Of a DNA stretch of 64,000 nucleotides, positions 9,202-19,226 are shown in pieces. The notes beneath the pieces are model-generated. The model was not told where the DNA came from. It did no database searches and saw only the letters and a list, made by a program, of their open reading frames with translations. Made by a program: the position numbers and the translations under genes. Positions within the stretch are counted from its first letter, which is position 1. Each line of letters opens with the position of its first letter. Origin of the DNA: NORP309 sp964352735 (lineage in GTDB: Bacteria > Pseudomonadota > Gammaproteobacteria > Xanthomonadales > Marinicellaceae); assembly GCA_964352735.1 (NCBI GenBank), contig CAYGTC010000001.1, positions 62,001-126,000 of the forward strand, given 5' to 3'.

Positions 9202-9675
9202 TCATGTGCCGATTGGTTTTTCCATAATTGGCATATATCTATTTTTTATTGATGTCTTCTTCTGACCAATAATCTTGAAACCCTGTTTAAGATAAAATTC
9301 TTCAGCATGTGGATCCGCATCTAAAATAATTTTTTGATAACTGGTCCGCTGCAATCGCTTCATCAAATCTGATAATAATAGTTTTCCTAACCCCAAACCG
9401 ATAAAGCCAGGTAATACAAATAGACTCTCTAATTTAATGCTTGATGCTGATTGCTCATTATAAGCGTAGTAAGCAATGATACGGCTATTAACAATCAATT
9501 TATAAAATTGCATTCGATCAAAATCCTGCGGCTTAACAGTCAACTCATCATCCCATAATCGCATTTGATCATCACTATAACCCCAATGGGCTTTTGATTT
9601 TTTGGTAATCTTTGTAATGATTAAATGGTCATCACAATTAGCCTTTTCAACATGCATCGTATCAATATTTATCAT
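9202..9675 (-). CDS. GNAT-family N-acetyltransferase
   Basis: A 157-residue GNAT-fold protein. The acetyl-CoA binding motif A is visible as LFVLPGFIGLGLGKLLLSDLMKRL (about residues 86-109), followed by KIILDADPHAEEFYLKQGFKIIGQ, typical of beta-5/alpha-4. It transfers an acetyl group from acetyl-CoA to an unknown acceptor. The gene is monocistronic and converges on the receiver-HPt gene. No substrate can be inferred. Confidence 0.85.
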   Translation of the reverse strand: MINIDTMHVEKANCDDHLIITKITKKSKAHWGYSDDQMRLWDDELTVKPQDFDRMQFYKLIVNSRIIAYYAYNEQSASSIKLESLFVLPGFIGLGLGKLLLSDLMKRLQRTSYQKIILDADPHAEEFYLKQGFKIIGQKKTSIKNRYMPIMEKPIGT

Positions 9676-9717
9676 ACCACCACTTTACAAATTTAATTAT
9701 AACTCTTAATTATCCCC

Positions 9718-10818
9718 TTATATCGCTGAATAATTTTTTGATGTAACCCACTTATTTCTTAAATCCATAAATGGTTTTTCTATTGTCTTATAGAGAATTG
9801 TTCCACAAATAAAAATACAAATCACAGCTATAAACAGATAAAAGAAGGCGGTTGATTTCGATTCAGAAAATTGTCTAAACCAATCGTAAATAGGAAAATG
9901 AATCAAATACAATGAATAACTGATTAAACTCACATATAAAATCACTTGCTGATATTTCGCTGATGTGTAATATTGAAACCTTATAAAATAAGCAACCATC
10001 ATGGTAGCAAAGATATTGATTCCAGGATAAAGGATCACATTATTAAAGGCACTTGATTGGGCTTTGAAAATATTGACAAATTCATTGAACCCCCACCAAA
10101 TCCCCAAAAAACCGACCATAAGAAAAATGGCTAAGGTGACGGTATAACCCTTGTTTATAAACCAATTTTTATGAGTATGATATAAATAAGCCAATAAAAC
10201 GCCATATGCTATGGCATCCATGCGCAAATGAATTTGTTTTCTGATCATTTCATCCCAATGATGGTCATTGCCTATGGCTAAATAACGTAACAACTGTGGA
10301 ATAACCAAGTAAATAATCATTGCCAATATTACGACGTGATGAGAACTGAGTCTCATTAAGCCACGTATTTTGCTTAATACATACATTACTATTGGAAAGG
10401 TCAAATAAAACCACTCTTCAATGGTTAATGACCAAGAAATTCTAAAATCTTGTAAATCTTCTGGGAAGTAATTTTGTAGAAAAACCAGATAACTCCAGTA
10501 AAACTTTTTCATGACAATCATAATAATGATGACTATCACCAAATAAACAGGAAGCGTCCTTAACCACCTTTTAAGCCAAAAAGAAACCACTTGTTTAACA
10601 TCAATTTTATCCTCGGACATCCTGATCAAGATATTGCCAATCAAAAATCCACTCAATGAAAAAAACAATTCCACACCAAATACAGCTAAAAATATCAACC
10701 ACTGAACACGAAAATATTGAGGAAAGAAAATGATAGCATGACCCACCAGAACAGTTAACACTGCAATTGCCCTGACCATATCCATACCCAAATGTCGATT
10801 TTCTAAATTTTTCATCAA
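9718..10818 (-). CDS. Acyltransferase family 3 integral membrane protein
   Basis: A 366-residue protein with about ten membrane helices. It begins with the family motif HLGMDMVRAIAVLTVLVGHA (conserved Arg and His), followed by ELFFSLSGFLIG and SWSLTIEEWFYLTFP, all typical of OafA/YrhL acyltransferases. These move acetyl or other acyl groups onto surface sugars, peptidoglycan or lipids across the inner membrane. There is no SGNH domain. It overlaps the upstream hydroxylase gene by 4 bp, so the two are co-translated and may modify the same lipid or glycan. Confidence 0.9.
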   Translation of the reverse strand: MMKNLENRHLGMDMVRAIAVLTVLVGHAIIFFPQYFRVQWLIFLAVFGVELFFSLSGFLIGNILIRMSEDKIDVKQVVSFWLKRWLRTLPVYLVIVIIIMIVMKKFYWSYLVFLQNYFPEDLQDFRISWSLTIEEWFYLTFPIVMYVLSKIRGLMRLSSHHVVILAMIIYLVIPQLLRYLAIGNDHHWDEMIRKQIHLRMDAIAYGVLLAYLYHTHKNWFINKGYTVTLAIFLMVGFLGIWWGFNEFVNIFKAQSSAFNNVILYPGINIFATMMVAYFIRFQYYTSAKYQQVILYVSLISYSLYLIHFPIYDWFRQFSESKSTAFFYLFIAVICIFICGTILYKTIEKPFMDLRNKWVTSKNYSAI

Positions 10819-11669
10819 TCACTTACTTTAGAGAACTTTTTTTTAATGCGTTTAAACCAATAGTGAAATGGGTAAAAGTTTGCATCCTTCATATTATTCA
10901 TTTTCATACCACCATACAAGCCGGTTGTTGGGTATTCATTTTTAGCAGGTTTAAAATACGTTTTAAAAATAATATCGTAAATCGGAAAAAACGCAGCAAA
11001 ATTTTTATCAAGATGCGGAACAGCTTTAGAATGGTGCACCCTGTGTAGTTGTGGTCCGCCAAACACAGGCGTTAGCCAACCCATGTCTAATCGAATATTC
11101 ATATGAATAAAATAACCCCACAACATCAATGTTGACCAGATGACCCCTGTGGTTTCTTTTTTGAAACCAACCAATATTGACATGGGCAGAATGATAATGA
11201 ATATTCTCAATGGGTTTTCAAGCCAATGATGCCGGTTACTGGTGGTAATATTCAACGATTCTTCAGAATGATGTAATTTGTGCTGTGCCCAAAAAAACCG
11301 AATTTTGTGCTGCCAGCGATGAAACCAATAATAAAAAAAATCAAAAATAAACAAATAAGTCAGAGCATGTAAAAACTGTTCTAATATAGAACTGTCAAAA
11401 GACAAAGTTATCAATGGGCCGCCAACCAAAGCTATTAACCACGGCTTGAGTTTCAATAAGAATGTAAATAAAAATCCATTGATGATGATAAAAACAATGG
11501 AGTAGAGTAAATTAAAACGCAGGTTTTCTAGCGGCTGATTTTTTTCTGCAGAAAAAAAATATTCAATAACCATTCCAACGGCATAGATGATTAATGTATA
11601 TTTCATCAAACCAATAATGCCGGTCAACTGAGGCACTTTCAGAAATAAACTGTCAATGAGTTCTTGCAT
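10815..11669 (-). CDS. Sterol desaturase / fatty acid hydroxylase family protein
   Basis: A 284-residue membrane protein with several hydrophobic helices and the di-iron histidine boxes of this superfamily: YYWFHRWQH, AQHKLHH, NRHHW and LHRVHHSK. Such enzymes use a di-iron centre and O2 to hydroxylate or desaturate lipids (sterols, carotenoids, fatty acids, alkylglycerols). The overlap with the acyltransferase gene suggests hydroxylation followed by acylation of one lipid, which is inference. The substrate is unknown. Confidence 0.88.
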   Translation of the reverse strand: MQELIDSLFLKVPQLTGIIGLMKYTLIIYAVGMVIEYFFSAEKNQPLENLRFNLLYSIVFIIINGFLFTFLLKLKPWLIALVGGPLITLSFDSSILEQFLHALTYLFIFDFFYYWFHRWQHKIRFFWAQHKLHHSEESLNITTSNRHHWLENPLRIFIIILPMSILVGFKKETTGVIWSTLMLWGYFIHMNIRLDMGWLTPVFGGPQLHRVHHSKAVPHLDKNFAAFFPIYDIIFKTYFKPAKNEYPTTGLYGGMKMNNMKDANFYPFHYWFKRIKKKFSKVSD

Positions 11670-11795
11670 GCTTGATTCAATAAAAAAAATTCATAGTAAA
11701 CCAATACAAATAGTTCGTCAAAGGTTAAATCTTGATTCCTTAAGAATCAGTAGAGATACTCATTACTGAGCGCTTGTTAGAGTAACAATAAAAAA

Positions 11796-11820
11796 CCCAA
11801 TCAAATGATTGGGCTTTTTA
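11796..11820 (-). terminator. Rho-independent terminator of the nuo operon
   Basis: An 8-bp perfect stem, CCCAATCA/TGATTGGG, with a 2-nt spacer (a 4-nt loop in practice) is followed on the minus strand by a run of six T. It lies about 35 bp beyond the nuoN stop. A shorter T-run on the other side could give some bidirectional activity, but no plus-strand gene ends here. Confidence 0.85.
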
Positions 11821-11849
11821 TTGTTAAATCACAAATCAGCTTTGTTAAT

Positions 11850-13295
11850 TCACAACATGTTTATGGCTTTAATACAATAATTTAATATTGATGGTATAAA
11901 CAACAACAAGCCCAATTGTAGCAATGCATTCAGGCTTAGAATAGATTTAACATCAAAGCCTGCTGTGATCTCCTGATCGCTTTCAGATTCATCAAAATAC
12001 ATGACTTTTATCACTCTAAGATAATAAAATGAACCTATAACAGCAAATATCATCGCTATACCGGCCAATACATAAAAGCCTTGATCAACAACAGCTTTTA
12101 ACACATATAATTTTGAAAAGAACCCAACCAAAGGAGGGAATCCTGCCATCGATGCAATGATCAACAACATCATAAATGCAAACCAACCATTGCGTTGATT
12201 AAGGCCTTTAAAGTCTGAGATATTTTCTGCTTCAAATCCTTTACAGGACAAAACTATGATCATACCGAAACCTGCAACACTCATGAATGCATATGTGATG
12301 ATATAAAACATTGAAGAAGAATAACCTTCTGGTCCACCTAAAAATCCTAACAACATAAATCCGATATGAGATACTGTTGAATAAGCAAATAAACGCTTGA
12401 TGTTGTCTTGTTGCAAGGCAAATAAATTACCGATGATGATTGAAAGCATGGCAATAACAGAAACAATATGTTGCCAATGTTCAAATATACCATCAAGACT
12501 TTGTGCAAGAATTCTTATGGTAAAGGCAAACGCTGCAATTTTAGGTGCAGATGAAATGAATAATGTCGTAGCCGTTGGCGCACCATGATACACATCTGGT
12601 ACCCACATGTGAAAAGGCGCGGCACCTAATTTAAATGCAATACCAACCATGATGAAAACCAGTCCAAAAACCACCAGCATAGAGTTTTGTGTTTGTGCTA
12701 TGGCTTGTGATATCTCATTGACTTGTAAAGTACTGGTCGCACCATAAATCATTGACATGCCATACAATAACATACCTGATGCTATGGCTCCGAGTATAAA
12801 ATATTTCATTGCAGACTCATTCGACTGCATGTTATCGCGGTCATATGCAACCAGTGCATAAGAACTCAAGGCTAACAACTCTAAGCCTAAATACAATGTG
12901 ATGAAATTATAACCTGAGATCATGATCATGATACCTAGCATACCAAATAACATGAGTGCATAAAATTCACCTGTGAATATGGACTTATTTCGCAGGTACT
13001 GCTTTGAATAAATAAATACGAATAACATGGTAACATAAACTGCTATTTTCAGTATATCTCCCATGTAATCACGAATAAAGTTACCATTAAACAACACTTG
13101 TTTAACCAATTCTTGACCTGCCATGTGACCTTTTGCCGTAGCAATAGCAGCAAAAACAACGCCAACTATAGAGGTTAAAACCAATAAGCCGCCTTTTTCA
13201 GATTTTGTAAAAAGACCCAATATGAGAACAGCACATGCTGTTGTAAGAATAATTAACTCGGGTAATATAGGTGATAATTCAGACCAACCAAACAT
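11850..13295 (-). CDS. nuoN: NADH-quinone oxidoreductase subunit N
   Basis: A 481-residue antiporter-like membrane subunit of complex I with about 14 helices. Typical blocks are LGLELLALSSYALVAYDRDN, GAAPFHMWVPDVYHGAPTATT and KRLFAYSTVSHIGFMLLG, containing the buried lysines of a proton channel. It is the last gene of the operon, 3 bp after nuoM and just before the terminator at 11796-11820. Length is normal for the family. Confidence 0.97.
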   Translation of the reverse strand: MFGWSELSPILPELIILTTACAVLILGLFTKSEKGGLLVLTSIVGVVFAAIATAKGHMAGQELVKQVLFNGNFIRDYMGDILKIAVYVTMLFVFIYSKQYLRNKSIFTGEFYALMLFGMLGIMIMISGYNFITLYLGLELLALSSYALVAYDRDNMQSNESAMKYFILGAIASGMLLYGMSMIYGATSTLQVNEISQAIAQTQNSMLVVFGLVFIMVGIAFKLGAAPFHMWVPDVYHGAPTATTLFISSAPKIAAFAFTIRILAQSLDGIFEHWQHIVSVIAMLSIIIGNLFALQQDNIKRLFAYSTVSHIGFMLLGFLGGPEGYSSSMFYIITYAFMSVAGFGMIIVLSCKGFEAENISDFKGLNQRNGWFAFMMLLIIASMAGFPPLVGFFSKLYVLKAVVDQGFYVLAGIAMIFAVIGSFYYLRVIKVMYFDESESDQEITAGFDVKSILSLNALLQLGLLLFIPSILNYCIKAINML

Positions 13296-13298
13296 AGC

Positions 13299-14801
13299 TT
13301 AAACCTTTGTGATGGAAATTTGTTCAATTAAATGTTGTACGGATACACGCATAACATCAATAAGGGGTTCAGGATAAACACCTAAAAATAATACGGCAAT
13401 TGTTAAAACTGCCAAAATAAATGATTCACGTTTTGTAATATCGGTTAATTGTGAAACAGCTTCACTTTTCATTTCACCAAAAACCACACGTTTAACCATC
13501 CATAAAGAATACGCTGCACCAAAAATTAATGTCATTGCAGCCAAAAATGCGAACCAAAAATTAGCTTGAAAACTACTGAGAATAATCATAAACTCACCAA
13601 CAAAACCTGATGTTCCTGGTAATCCAGCATTACTCATGGCAAAAAACACGAAAAATGCACCAAACCATGGCATCGCATTAATAACACCTCCATAGTCTCG
13701 AATCATCCTTGTATGCATACGATCATAAAGTACGCCGACACATAAAAACAGTGCAGCTGAAATAAAACCATGAGAAATCATTTGTACCATAGCACCTTCA
13801 AGTGCCATATTGGTATCACCATTTTTTGCGATCAATGCAAAGGCAATGAATATACCTAAGGTAACAAATCCCATATGCGAAATTGATGAATATGCAATCA
13901 GTTTTTTCATGTCTTTTTGAACCATGGCGATTAATCCTATATAGACAATGGCGATCAAAGATAAACCAATAACAATAGCAGCCAACTCACTGCTGGCATC
14001 AGGCGTAATTGGCAACGAGAATCTTAAAAAACCATAACCACCTATTTTCAACATAATCGCTGCCAACACAACAGAGCCACCAGTTGGTGCTTCAACGTGA
14101 GCATCTGGTAACCAAGTGTGTACTGGAAACATTGGAATCTTCACTGCAAAAGCCAAGAAGAAAGCAATAAATATCCATATTTGTTCTTTCATAGTCAACG
14201 GAATTTGTGCCATTTCGCTGATCACAAAACTACCACCCTTCATATAGAGATAAATCAATGCGATCAGCATAAAGACCGAGCCAAAGAATGTGTAGATAAA
14301 GAACTTAATGGTTGCATAAACCCTATTTGGACCACCCCAGACACCAATGATTAAAAACATTGGGATCAACATGGCTTCAAAGAACACATAAAATAACATC
14401 GCATCTTGAGCGGTAAAAACGCCAATCATCATTGCTTCAAGCATTAAAAAGGCGGCCATGAATTGATGAACATTTTTAGTAATAACTTTCCAAGCAGATA
14501 ATACTGTTAACACTGTAATAAATGTAGTCAAAACCACCAATGGCATGGCAATGCCATCGACCCCTAAAAAGTAGTTGATATTAAACGCAGGAATCCAAGA
14601 GATATTTTCAACAAACTGCATATCTGCTGTACTGCTGTCAAAATATAACCACAATGGAATGCTCAATATCAATGTCAATACAGCTGTAATCATGGCTAAC
14701 ATTCTCGCCATTCCAGCTTTTTGAGGACCTAATGCCAATATACCGAATGCAGCAAATACTGGGATCCAGATGAGTAAACTTAATAATGACCAGCTATTCA
14801 T
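13299..14801 (-). CDS. nuoM: NADH-quinone oxidoreductase subunit M
   Basis: A 500-residue antiporter-like proton-pumping subunit of complex I. FLGVDGIAMPLVVLT, FFEAMLIPMFLIIGVWGG, FPVHTWLPDAHVEAPTGGSV and KKLIAYSSISHMGFV are all family hallmarks, including the conserved glutamate and lysine in helices 5 and 7. It overlaps nuoL by 4 bp and precedes nuoN by 3 bp. Located in the inner membrane. Confidence 0.98.
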   Translation of the reverse strand: MNSWSLLSLLIWIPVFAAFGILALGPQKAGMARMLAMITAVLTLILSIPLWLYFDSSTADMQFVENISWIPAFNINYFLGVDGIAMPLVVLTTFITVLTVLSAWKVITKNVHQFMAAFLMLEAMMIGVFTAQDAMLFYVFFEAMLIPMFLIIGVWGGPNRVYATIKFFIYTFFGSVFMLIALIYLYMKGGSFVISEMAQIPLTMKEQIWIFIAFFLAFAVKIPMFPVHTWLPDAHVEAPTGGSVVLAAIMLKIGGYGFLRFSLPITPDASSELAAIVIGLSLIAIVYIGLIAMVQKDMKKLIAYSSISHMGFVTLGIFIAFALIAKNGDTNMALEGAMVQMISHGFISAALFLCVGVLYDRMHTRMIRDYGGVINAMPWFGAFFVFFAMSNAGLPGTSGFVGEFMIILSSFQANFWFAFLAAMTLIFGAAYSLWMVKRVVFGEMKSEAVSQLTDITKRESFILAVLTIAVLFLGVYPEPLIDVMRVSVQHLIEQISITKV

Positions 14802-16765
14802 AATACATACGTTCCTATAAAGAATATTACCGCTATCGCCATGACAAATGCATAGTGATAAATATAACCTGACTGCATACCTCTAATCATAGCAGAAAAT
14901 TTATTAACCAGTTTTGCAGACCCATTTACAATCAAGCCATCAATGAACTTACTGTCACTCCACTCCCATAATAAATTGCCTAATTTAACCAATCCACCTG
15001 CAATGTATTTTTGATTAAAGTTATCGAAACCATATTTGTTCATCAGTACTTTATAAATTGGTGCAAAAGTTTTCTTAGCATTCTCAGCTACTGATATTTT
15101 CTTGGTGTATATCCATGTTGCCAATAAAAAACCGGCCAAAGCGAGGAAAAAAGGAGGTTGAGTCATGCCATGCAGGACAAAATTACCTACGCCATTAAAT
15201 TCATATTCCCCAATATGTGCAATCACATCATTTGCAGGTTTGACAACAATCGCTTCTTTCAAAAAGTCACCAAATAATAGAGGCTCTATCGTTAACCAAC
15301 CAATCGCAATCGATGGAATGGCCAAAAGTATCAATGGCAATGTGACCACCCAAGGTGATTCTTTCAAATGATCTCTAGTGTGATTGTCCATTTTTTCTTT
15401 GCCATAGAAGGTTAAATAAATCAATCTAAAGCTGTATAAAGAAGTAATAAACACACCCAATAAAACAGCTATATAGGCCACTGATGAACCCCATCTATCC
15501 GAGGCATGTGTCGCTTCTATGATGATGTCTTTTGAGAAAAAGCCTGAAAAACCTGGCATGCCTATCAAGGCCAAAGTGCCAATCCACATGGTAATAAAGG
15601 TGATTGGCATATATTTCTTTAAACCACCCATTTCAGACATGTCTTGTTTATGATGCATCCCTATAATCACAGAACCTGCACCCAAGAACAATAAGGCTTT
15701 AAAGAATGCATGTGTCATTAAATGAAATATCGCTGCAGAATACGCAGAGACACCCAATGCAACAGTCATGTAACCCAATTGTGATAAGGTTGAATAGGCA
15801 ACAACGCGCTTGATGTCTGTTTGGACGATACCAATCAACCCCATAAAGAAGGCTGTAAAGGCACCGACTAACATTACAAAACTCAATGCAGTATCAGACA
15901 TTTCGAAGATTGGAGACATACGAGTCACCATAAATATGCCAGCTGTTACCATTGTCGCTGCGTGAATCAACGCTGAAATTGGTGTTGGTCCCTCCATTGA
16001 GTCTGGTAACCACACATGCAATGGTGCTTGAGCTGATTTACCCATTGCCCCAATAAACAAGCCTATGGCAATGAAAGTCATCAATGACCATTCAACTCCC
16101 GGAAAAATACTGATGGTCTCATCTGCAAAATTTGGCAACTGCTTGAACACTTCAACATAATCCAAGGTTCCAAAAGTCATCAAAACAGCAGCGATACCAA
16201 TCAAAAACCCAAAGTCACCGACCCTATTGACCAAAAATGCTTTCATATTTGCAAAGATAGCCGTTTCCTTTTTGAACCAGAAACCAATCAACAAATATGA
16301 AACCAATCCTACTGCCTCCCAGCCAAAGAATAACTGTAAAAAGTTATTGGACATGACCAACATGAGCATCGCAAAGGTAAAAAGACTGATATAAGAAAAG
16401 AAACGTTGATAGCCAGGATCATCATGCATGTAACCAATGGTATAGATATGTACCATCAATGAAACAAATGTAACCACTGACATCATAATTGCGGTTAATG
16501 AATCAATCATAAACCCAACATTCATTGTAACGTCTCCCGAGATGGCCCAGGTATAAACGTTTTCATTGAATGAATTGAGCTCACCGCCAATCAAACCAAT
16601 CAATATTTTGATCGATAAAAAACAGGATACTGCAACAGCAGAAATGGTCACTATGTGCGCACCAATCCGACCAACTTTACGACCAAAAAGACCAGCGATG
16701 ACAGCTCCAGTAAGTGGAGATAACACTATGGCCAATAAAGTCATCATAGAAATATTATTATTCAT
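14798..16765 (-). CDS. nuoL: NADH-quinone oxidoreductase subunit L
   Basis: A 655-residue distal proton-pumping subunit of complex I. FFGWEAVGLVSYLLIGFW, APLHVWLPDSMEGPTPISALIHAATMVTAGIF and KRVVAYSTLSQLGYM are diagnostic. The C-terminal part contains the long lateral helix and a final transmembrane anchor (YHYAFVMAIAVIFFIGTYVL) as in E. coli NuoL. It follows nuoK by 5 bp and overlaps nuoM by 4 bp. Length is in the normal 610-660 range. Confidence 0.98.
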   Translation of the reverse strand: MNNNISMMTLLAIVLSPLTGAVIAGLFGRKVGRIGAHIVTISAVAVSCFLSIKILIGLIGGELNSFNENVYTWAISGDVTMNVGFMIDSLTAIMMSVVTFVSLMVHIYTIGYMHDDPGYQRFFSYISLFTFAMLMLVMSNNFLQLFFGWEAVGLVSYLLIGFWFKKETAIFANMKAFLVNRVGDFGFLIGIAAVLMTFGTLDYVEVFKQLPNFADETISIFPGVEWSLMTFIAIGLFIGAMGKSAQAPLHVWLPDSMEGPTPISALIHAATMVTAGIFMVTRMSPIFEMSDTALSFVMLVGAFTAFFMGLIGIVQTDIKRVVAYSTLSQLGYMTVALGVSAYSAAIFHLMTHAFFKALLFLGAGSVIIGMHHKQDMSEMGGLKKYMPITFITMWIGTLALIGMPGFSGFFSKDIIIEATHASDRWGSSVAYIAVLLGVFITSLYSFRLIYLTFYGKEKMDNHTRDHLKESPWVVTLPLILLAIPSIAIGWLTIEPLLFGDFLKEAIVVKPANDVIAHIGEYEFNGVGNFVLHGMTQPPFFLALAGFLLATWIYTKKISVAENAKKTFAPIYKVLMNKYGFDNFNQKYIAGGLVKLGNLLWEWSDSKFIDGLIVNGSAKLVNKFSAMIRGMQSGYIYHYAFVMAIAVIFFIGTYVL

Positions 16766-16770
16766 TGTGA

Positions 16771-17073
16771 CTACCCTTTCAACTCGTTTAGTTTATCAAC
16801 TTCCAAAGATTTGCGCTTACGGAAGATTACCACCAATATCGCTAAACCTATGGCTGCTTCAGCGGCTGCAACCGTTAAAATGAAAAATACAAATATTTGA
16901 CCTTGTATATCATTAAGATAACTGGAAAAAGCGATGAAATTGATGTTTACTGATAATAACATCAGCTCGATTGACATGAGCAAAATCAATACATTTCTGC
17001 GATTGATGAAAATTCCAGCGATACTGATAACAAATAAAACACCTGCCAATACCAAATAATGTATTAAGCTCAT
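16771..17073 (-). CDS. nuoK: NADH-quinone oxidoreductase subunit K
   Basis: A 100-residue protein with three membrane helices. The conserved glutamates of the proton path are in LMSIELMLLSVNINF and TVAAAEAAIGLAILV. The length is exactly that of the family. It overlaps nuoJ by 4 bp and precedes nuoL by 5 bp. Confidence 0.98.
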   Translation of the reverse strand: MSLIHYLVLAGVLFVISIAGIFINRRNVLILLMSIELMLLSVNINFIAFSSYLNDIQGQIFVFFILTVAAAEAAIGLAILVVIFRKRKSLEVDKLNELKG

Positions 17074-17717
17074 TGGTCACCCCCAATATAGTTACCTTTT
17101 TCGGCATCTAATTTAACTATTCTCATTCTATCCTTGGCTTTAACATGAACCTGATTCTCAGGATCTACATAGTTATAATCTTTACGTTTTCTCAATGTCA
17201 GCAATATTGCCGCTACAATGGCAATGAGCAGTATTACTGATGCCAGTTCAAAGGGTAATACATATTGCGTATAAAGTGTTTCAGCCACTTCTCTGACATT
17301 ACTATAATCTTTGCCATGTTTAACCAAATCATCTTGAGGCAAAACAGGCGCTAATTTCTTACCCAGTAACATGATCATTTCAAGTCCCATTATCAACGCC
17401 ACAAATAGACCAACTTTTGTGTAATTACTCATTGATGAACGAGGTTTAATTTTGACATCAAGCATCATAATAACGAAAAGGAACAGTACCATGACAGCTC
17501 CTACGTATACCAAGACCAATGTTAATGCTAAAAACTCTGCTTCAATTAACATCCACAATGATGCAGCACTGAAGAAAGCTAAAATCAAGAACAAGGCAGA
17601 GTAAATAGAGTTACGCATGGTAACAACAGCCAATGATGCACCAATCAAAATGGTTGAATACACCCAAAAAAGTAGAATTTGAAAAAACTCAGCAGAAGCA
17701 AGATAGTCTAGCATCAT
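17070..17717 (-). CDS. nuoJ: NADH-quinone oxidoreductase subunit J
   Basis: A 215-residue five-helix membrane subunit of complex I. Family motifs are FLALTLVLVYVGAVMVLFLFVIMMLD and PFELASVILLIAIVAAILLTLRKRK. A charged cytoplasmic tail of some 40 residues follows the last helix. It overlaps both nuoI (4 bp) and nuoK (4 bp), so the membrane-arm genes are translationally linked. Confidence 0.97.
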   Translation of the reverse strand: MMLDYLASAEFFQILLFWVYSTILIGASLAVVTMRNSIYSALFLILAFFSAASLWMLIEAEFLALTLVLVYVGAVMVLFLFVIMMLDVKIKPRSSMSNYTKVGLFVALIMGLEMIMLLGKKLAPVLPQDDLVKHGKDYSNVREVAETLYTQYVLPFELASVILLIAIVAAILLTLRKRKDYNYVDPENQVHVKAKDRMRIVKLDAEKGNYIGGDQ

Positions 17718-18199
17718 CTGTACTCCGCATCATTTTGTCGACATTCAGCAATTTCCTGTTCACGCATGTCTCCAATTTTTAATAATTGTTGTTTATCCAA
17801 TACATTTTTTCCTTCGCTCTCGAAATGGAATTCATGAATATCTGTTAATACAATTGAATCAACAGGACATGATTCTTCGCAAAAGCCACAATAAATACAT
17901 TTGAATAAATCAATTTCATATTTGGTGGTTCTTCTGCTGCCATCATCGCGTTGTTCTGATTCAATGGTAATCGCTAATGCTGGGCAAACTGCTTCGCACA
18001 ATTTACATGCAATGCACCTTTCTTCACCATTTGGGTATCGACGCAATGCGTGTAAACCTCTGAAGCGATCAGATTTAGGCGTTTTCTCTTCAGGGTAACG
18101 AATGGTAAACTTTCTTTTGAAAAAATATTTACCTGTAACCTTCATACCCTTAAGCAATTCTTTGAGGGTTAAACTTTTAAGATATCTAAAAATTTTCAT
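17714..18199 (-). CDS. nuoI: NADH-quinone oxidoreductase subunit I
   Basis: A 161-residue 8Fe ferredoxin-type subunit that carries clusters N6a and N6b. The two cluster motifs, CIACKLCEAVCPALAI and CIYCGFCEESCPVDSI, are intact. RGLHALRRYPNGEERCIACK is typical of the alphaproteobacterial/mitochondrial-like TYKY subunit. It sits 1 bp from nuoH and overlaps nuoJ by 4 bp. Confidence 0.98.
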   Translation of the reverse strand: MKIFRYLKSLTLKELLKGMKVTGKYFFKRKFTIRYPEEKTPKSDRFRGLHALRRYPNGEERCIACKLCEAVCPALAITIESEQRDDGSRRTTKYEIDLFKCIYCGFCEESCPVDSIVLTDIHEFHFESEGKNVLDKQQLLKIGDMREQEIAECRQNDAEYR

Positions 18200-18200
18200 A

Positions 18201-19226
18201 TTAATTAAACCATGGTCCTATGTGGTAAACTTTTAAAACAGCTACAAGCATAATCCACACTATAGTAATGGGTATGAACACTTTCCAACCCAATCGCATG
18301 ATTTGATCATAACGGTATCGGGGGAATGTTGCTCTGAACCACAAATACAACAACATGAAAAATCCAGTTTTAAATAAAAACCAGAAAATACTGGGTTGAG
18401 CAAACCAATAATCACCTGAAAATGGTGAATACCAGCCACCCATAAACATGATCGCAGTCAATGCTGAAATCATAATCATATTGGCATATTCGCCTAAGAA
18501 AAATAAAGCAAAAGCAGAACCCGCATACTCTACGTGGAATCCAGCAACAATTTCTGACTCTCCTTCAGCAACATCAAATGGTGCACGGTTGGTTTCTGCC
18601 ACACCTGAAATAAAATAAATGATGAACAGTGGAAATAAAGGGATAAAGAACCAATTTAATAGACCGCCAGCTTGTGAATTAACTATATCAGATAAGTTCA
18701 ACGAACCCGAAGCAATCAGCACGCCAACTAAAGCAAAACCCATAGCAATTTCATAAGAAACTATCTGAGCCGCACTTCGTAAAGCACCCAATATCGCATA
18801 TTTGGAATTTGATGCCCAACCAGCAATAATAACGCCATAAACACCTAAGGATGTCATGGCAAGAATATATACCAGACCTGCGTTAATATCGGCCAAAACC
18901 AAACCATCACTGAAAGGTACCACAGCCCAAGCAGCAAACGCTGTAGCCAAAGTAATAACAGGAGCCATTAAAAATAGGAATTTATTGGCATTAGCTGGAA
19001 AAATAATCTCCTTCATTAACAGCTTAACGACATCAGCAAAAGGTTGACCCAATCCCCATAATTTGAACCCAAACACACCGACACGATTTGGCCCCATTCT
19101 GCCTTGCATAAATCCGATGACCCTTCTTTCTGCATAAGTATAATAAGCAACAGTTAAGATCAATGGCAAAACAATGGCAACAATTTTCAACAATGTCCAA
19201 AGGACCAGTAATATTTGATCCATCAT
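18201..19226 (-). CDS. nuoH: NADH-quinone oxidoreductase subunit H
   Basis: A 341-residue membrane subunit forming most of the quinone chamber. AERRVIGFMQGRMGPNRVG, ETNRAPFDVAEGESEIVAGFHVEYAG and ATFPRYRYDQIMRLGWKVFIP are diagnostic. It overlaps the nuoG stop by 4 bp. Normal length. Confidence 0.98.
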   Translation of the reverse strand: MMDQILLVLWTLLKIVAIVLPLILTVAYYTYAERRVIGFMQGRMGPNRVGVFGFKLWGLGQPFADVVKLLMKEIIFPANANKFLFLMAPVITLATAFAAWAVVPFSDGLVLADINAGLVYILAMTSLGVYGVIIAGWASNSKYAILGALRSAAQIVSYEIAMGFALVGVLIASGSLNLSDIVNSQAGGLLNWFFIPLFPLFIIYFISGVAETNRAPFDVAEGESEIVAGFHVEYAGSAFALFFLGEYANMIMISALTAIMFMGGWYSPFSGDYWFAQPSIFWFLFKTGFFMLLYLWFRATFPRYRYDQIMRLGWKVFIPITIVWIMLVAVLKVYHIGPWFN

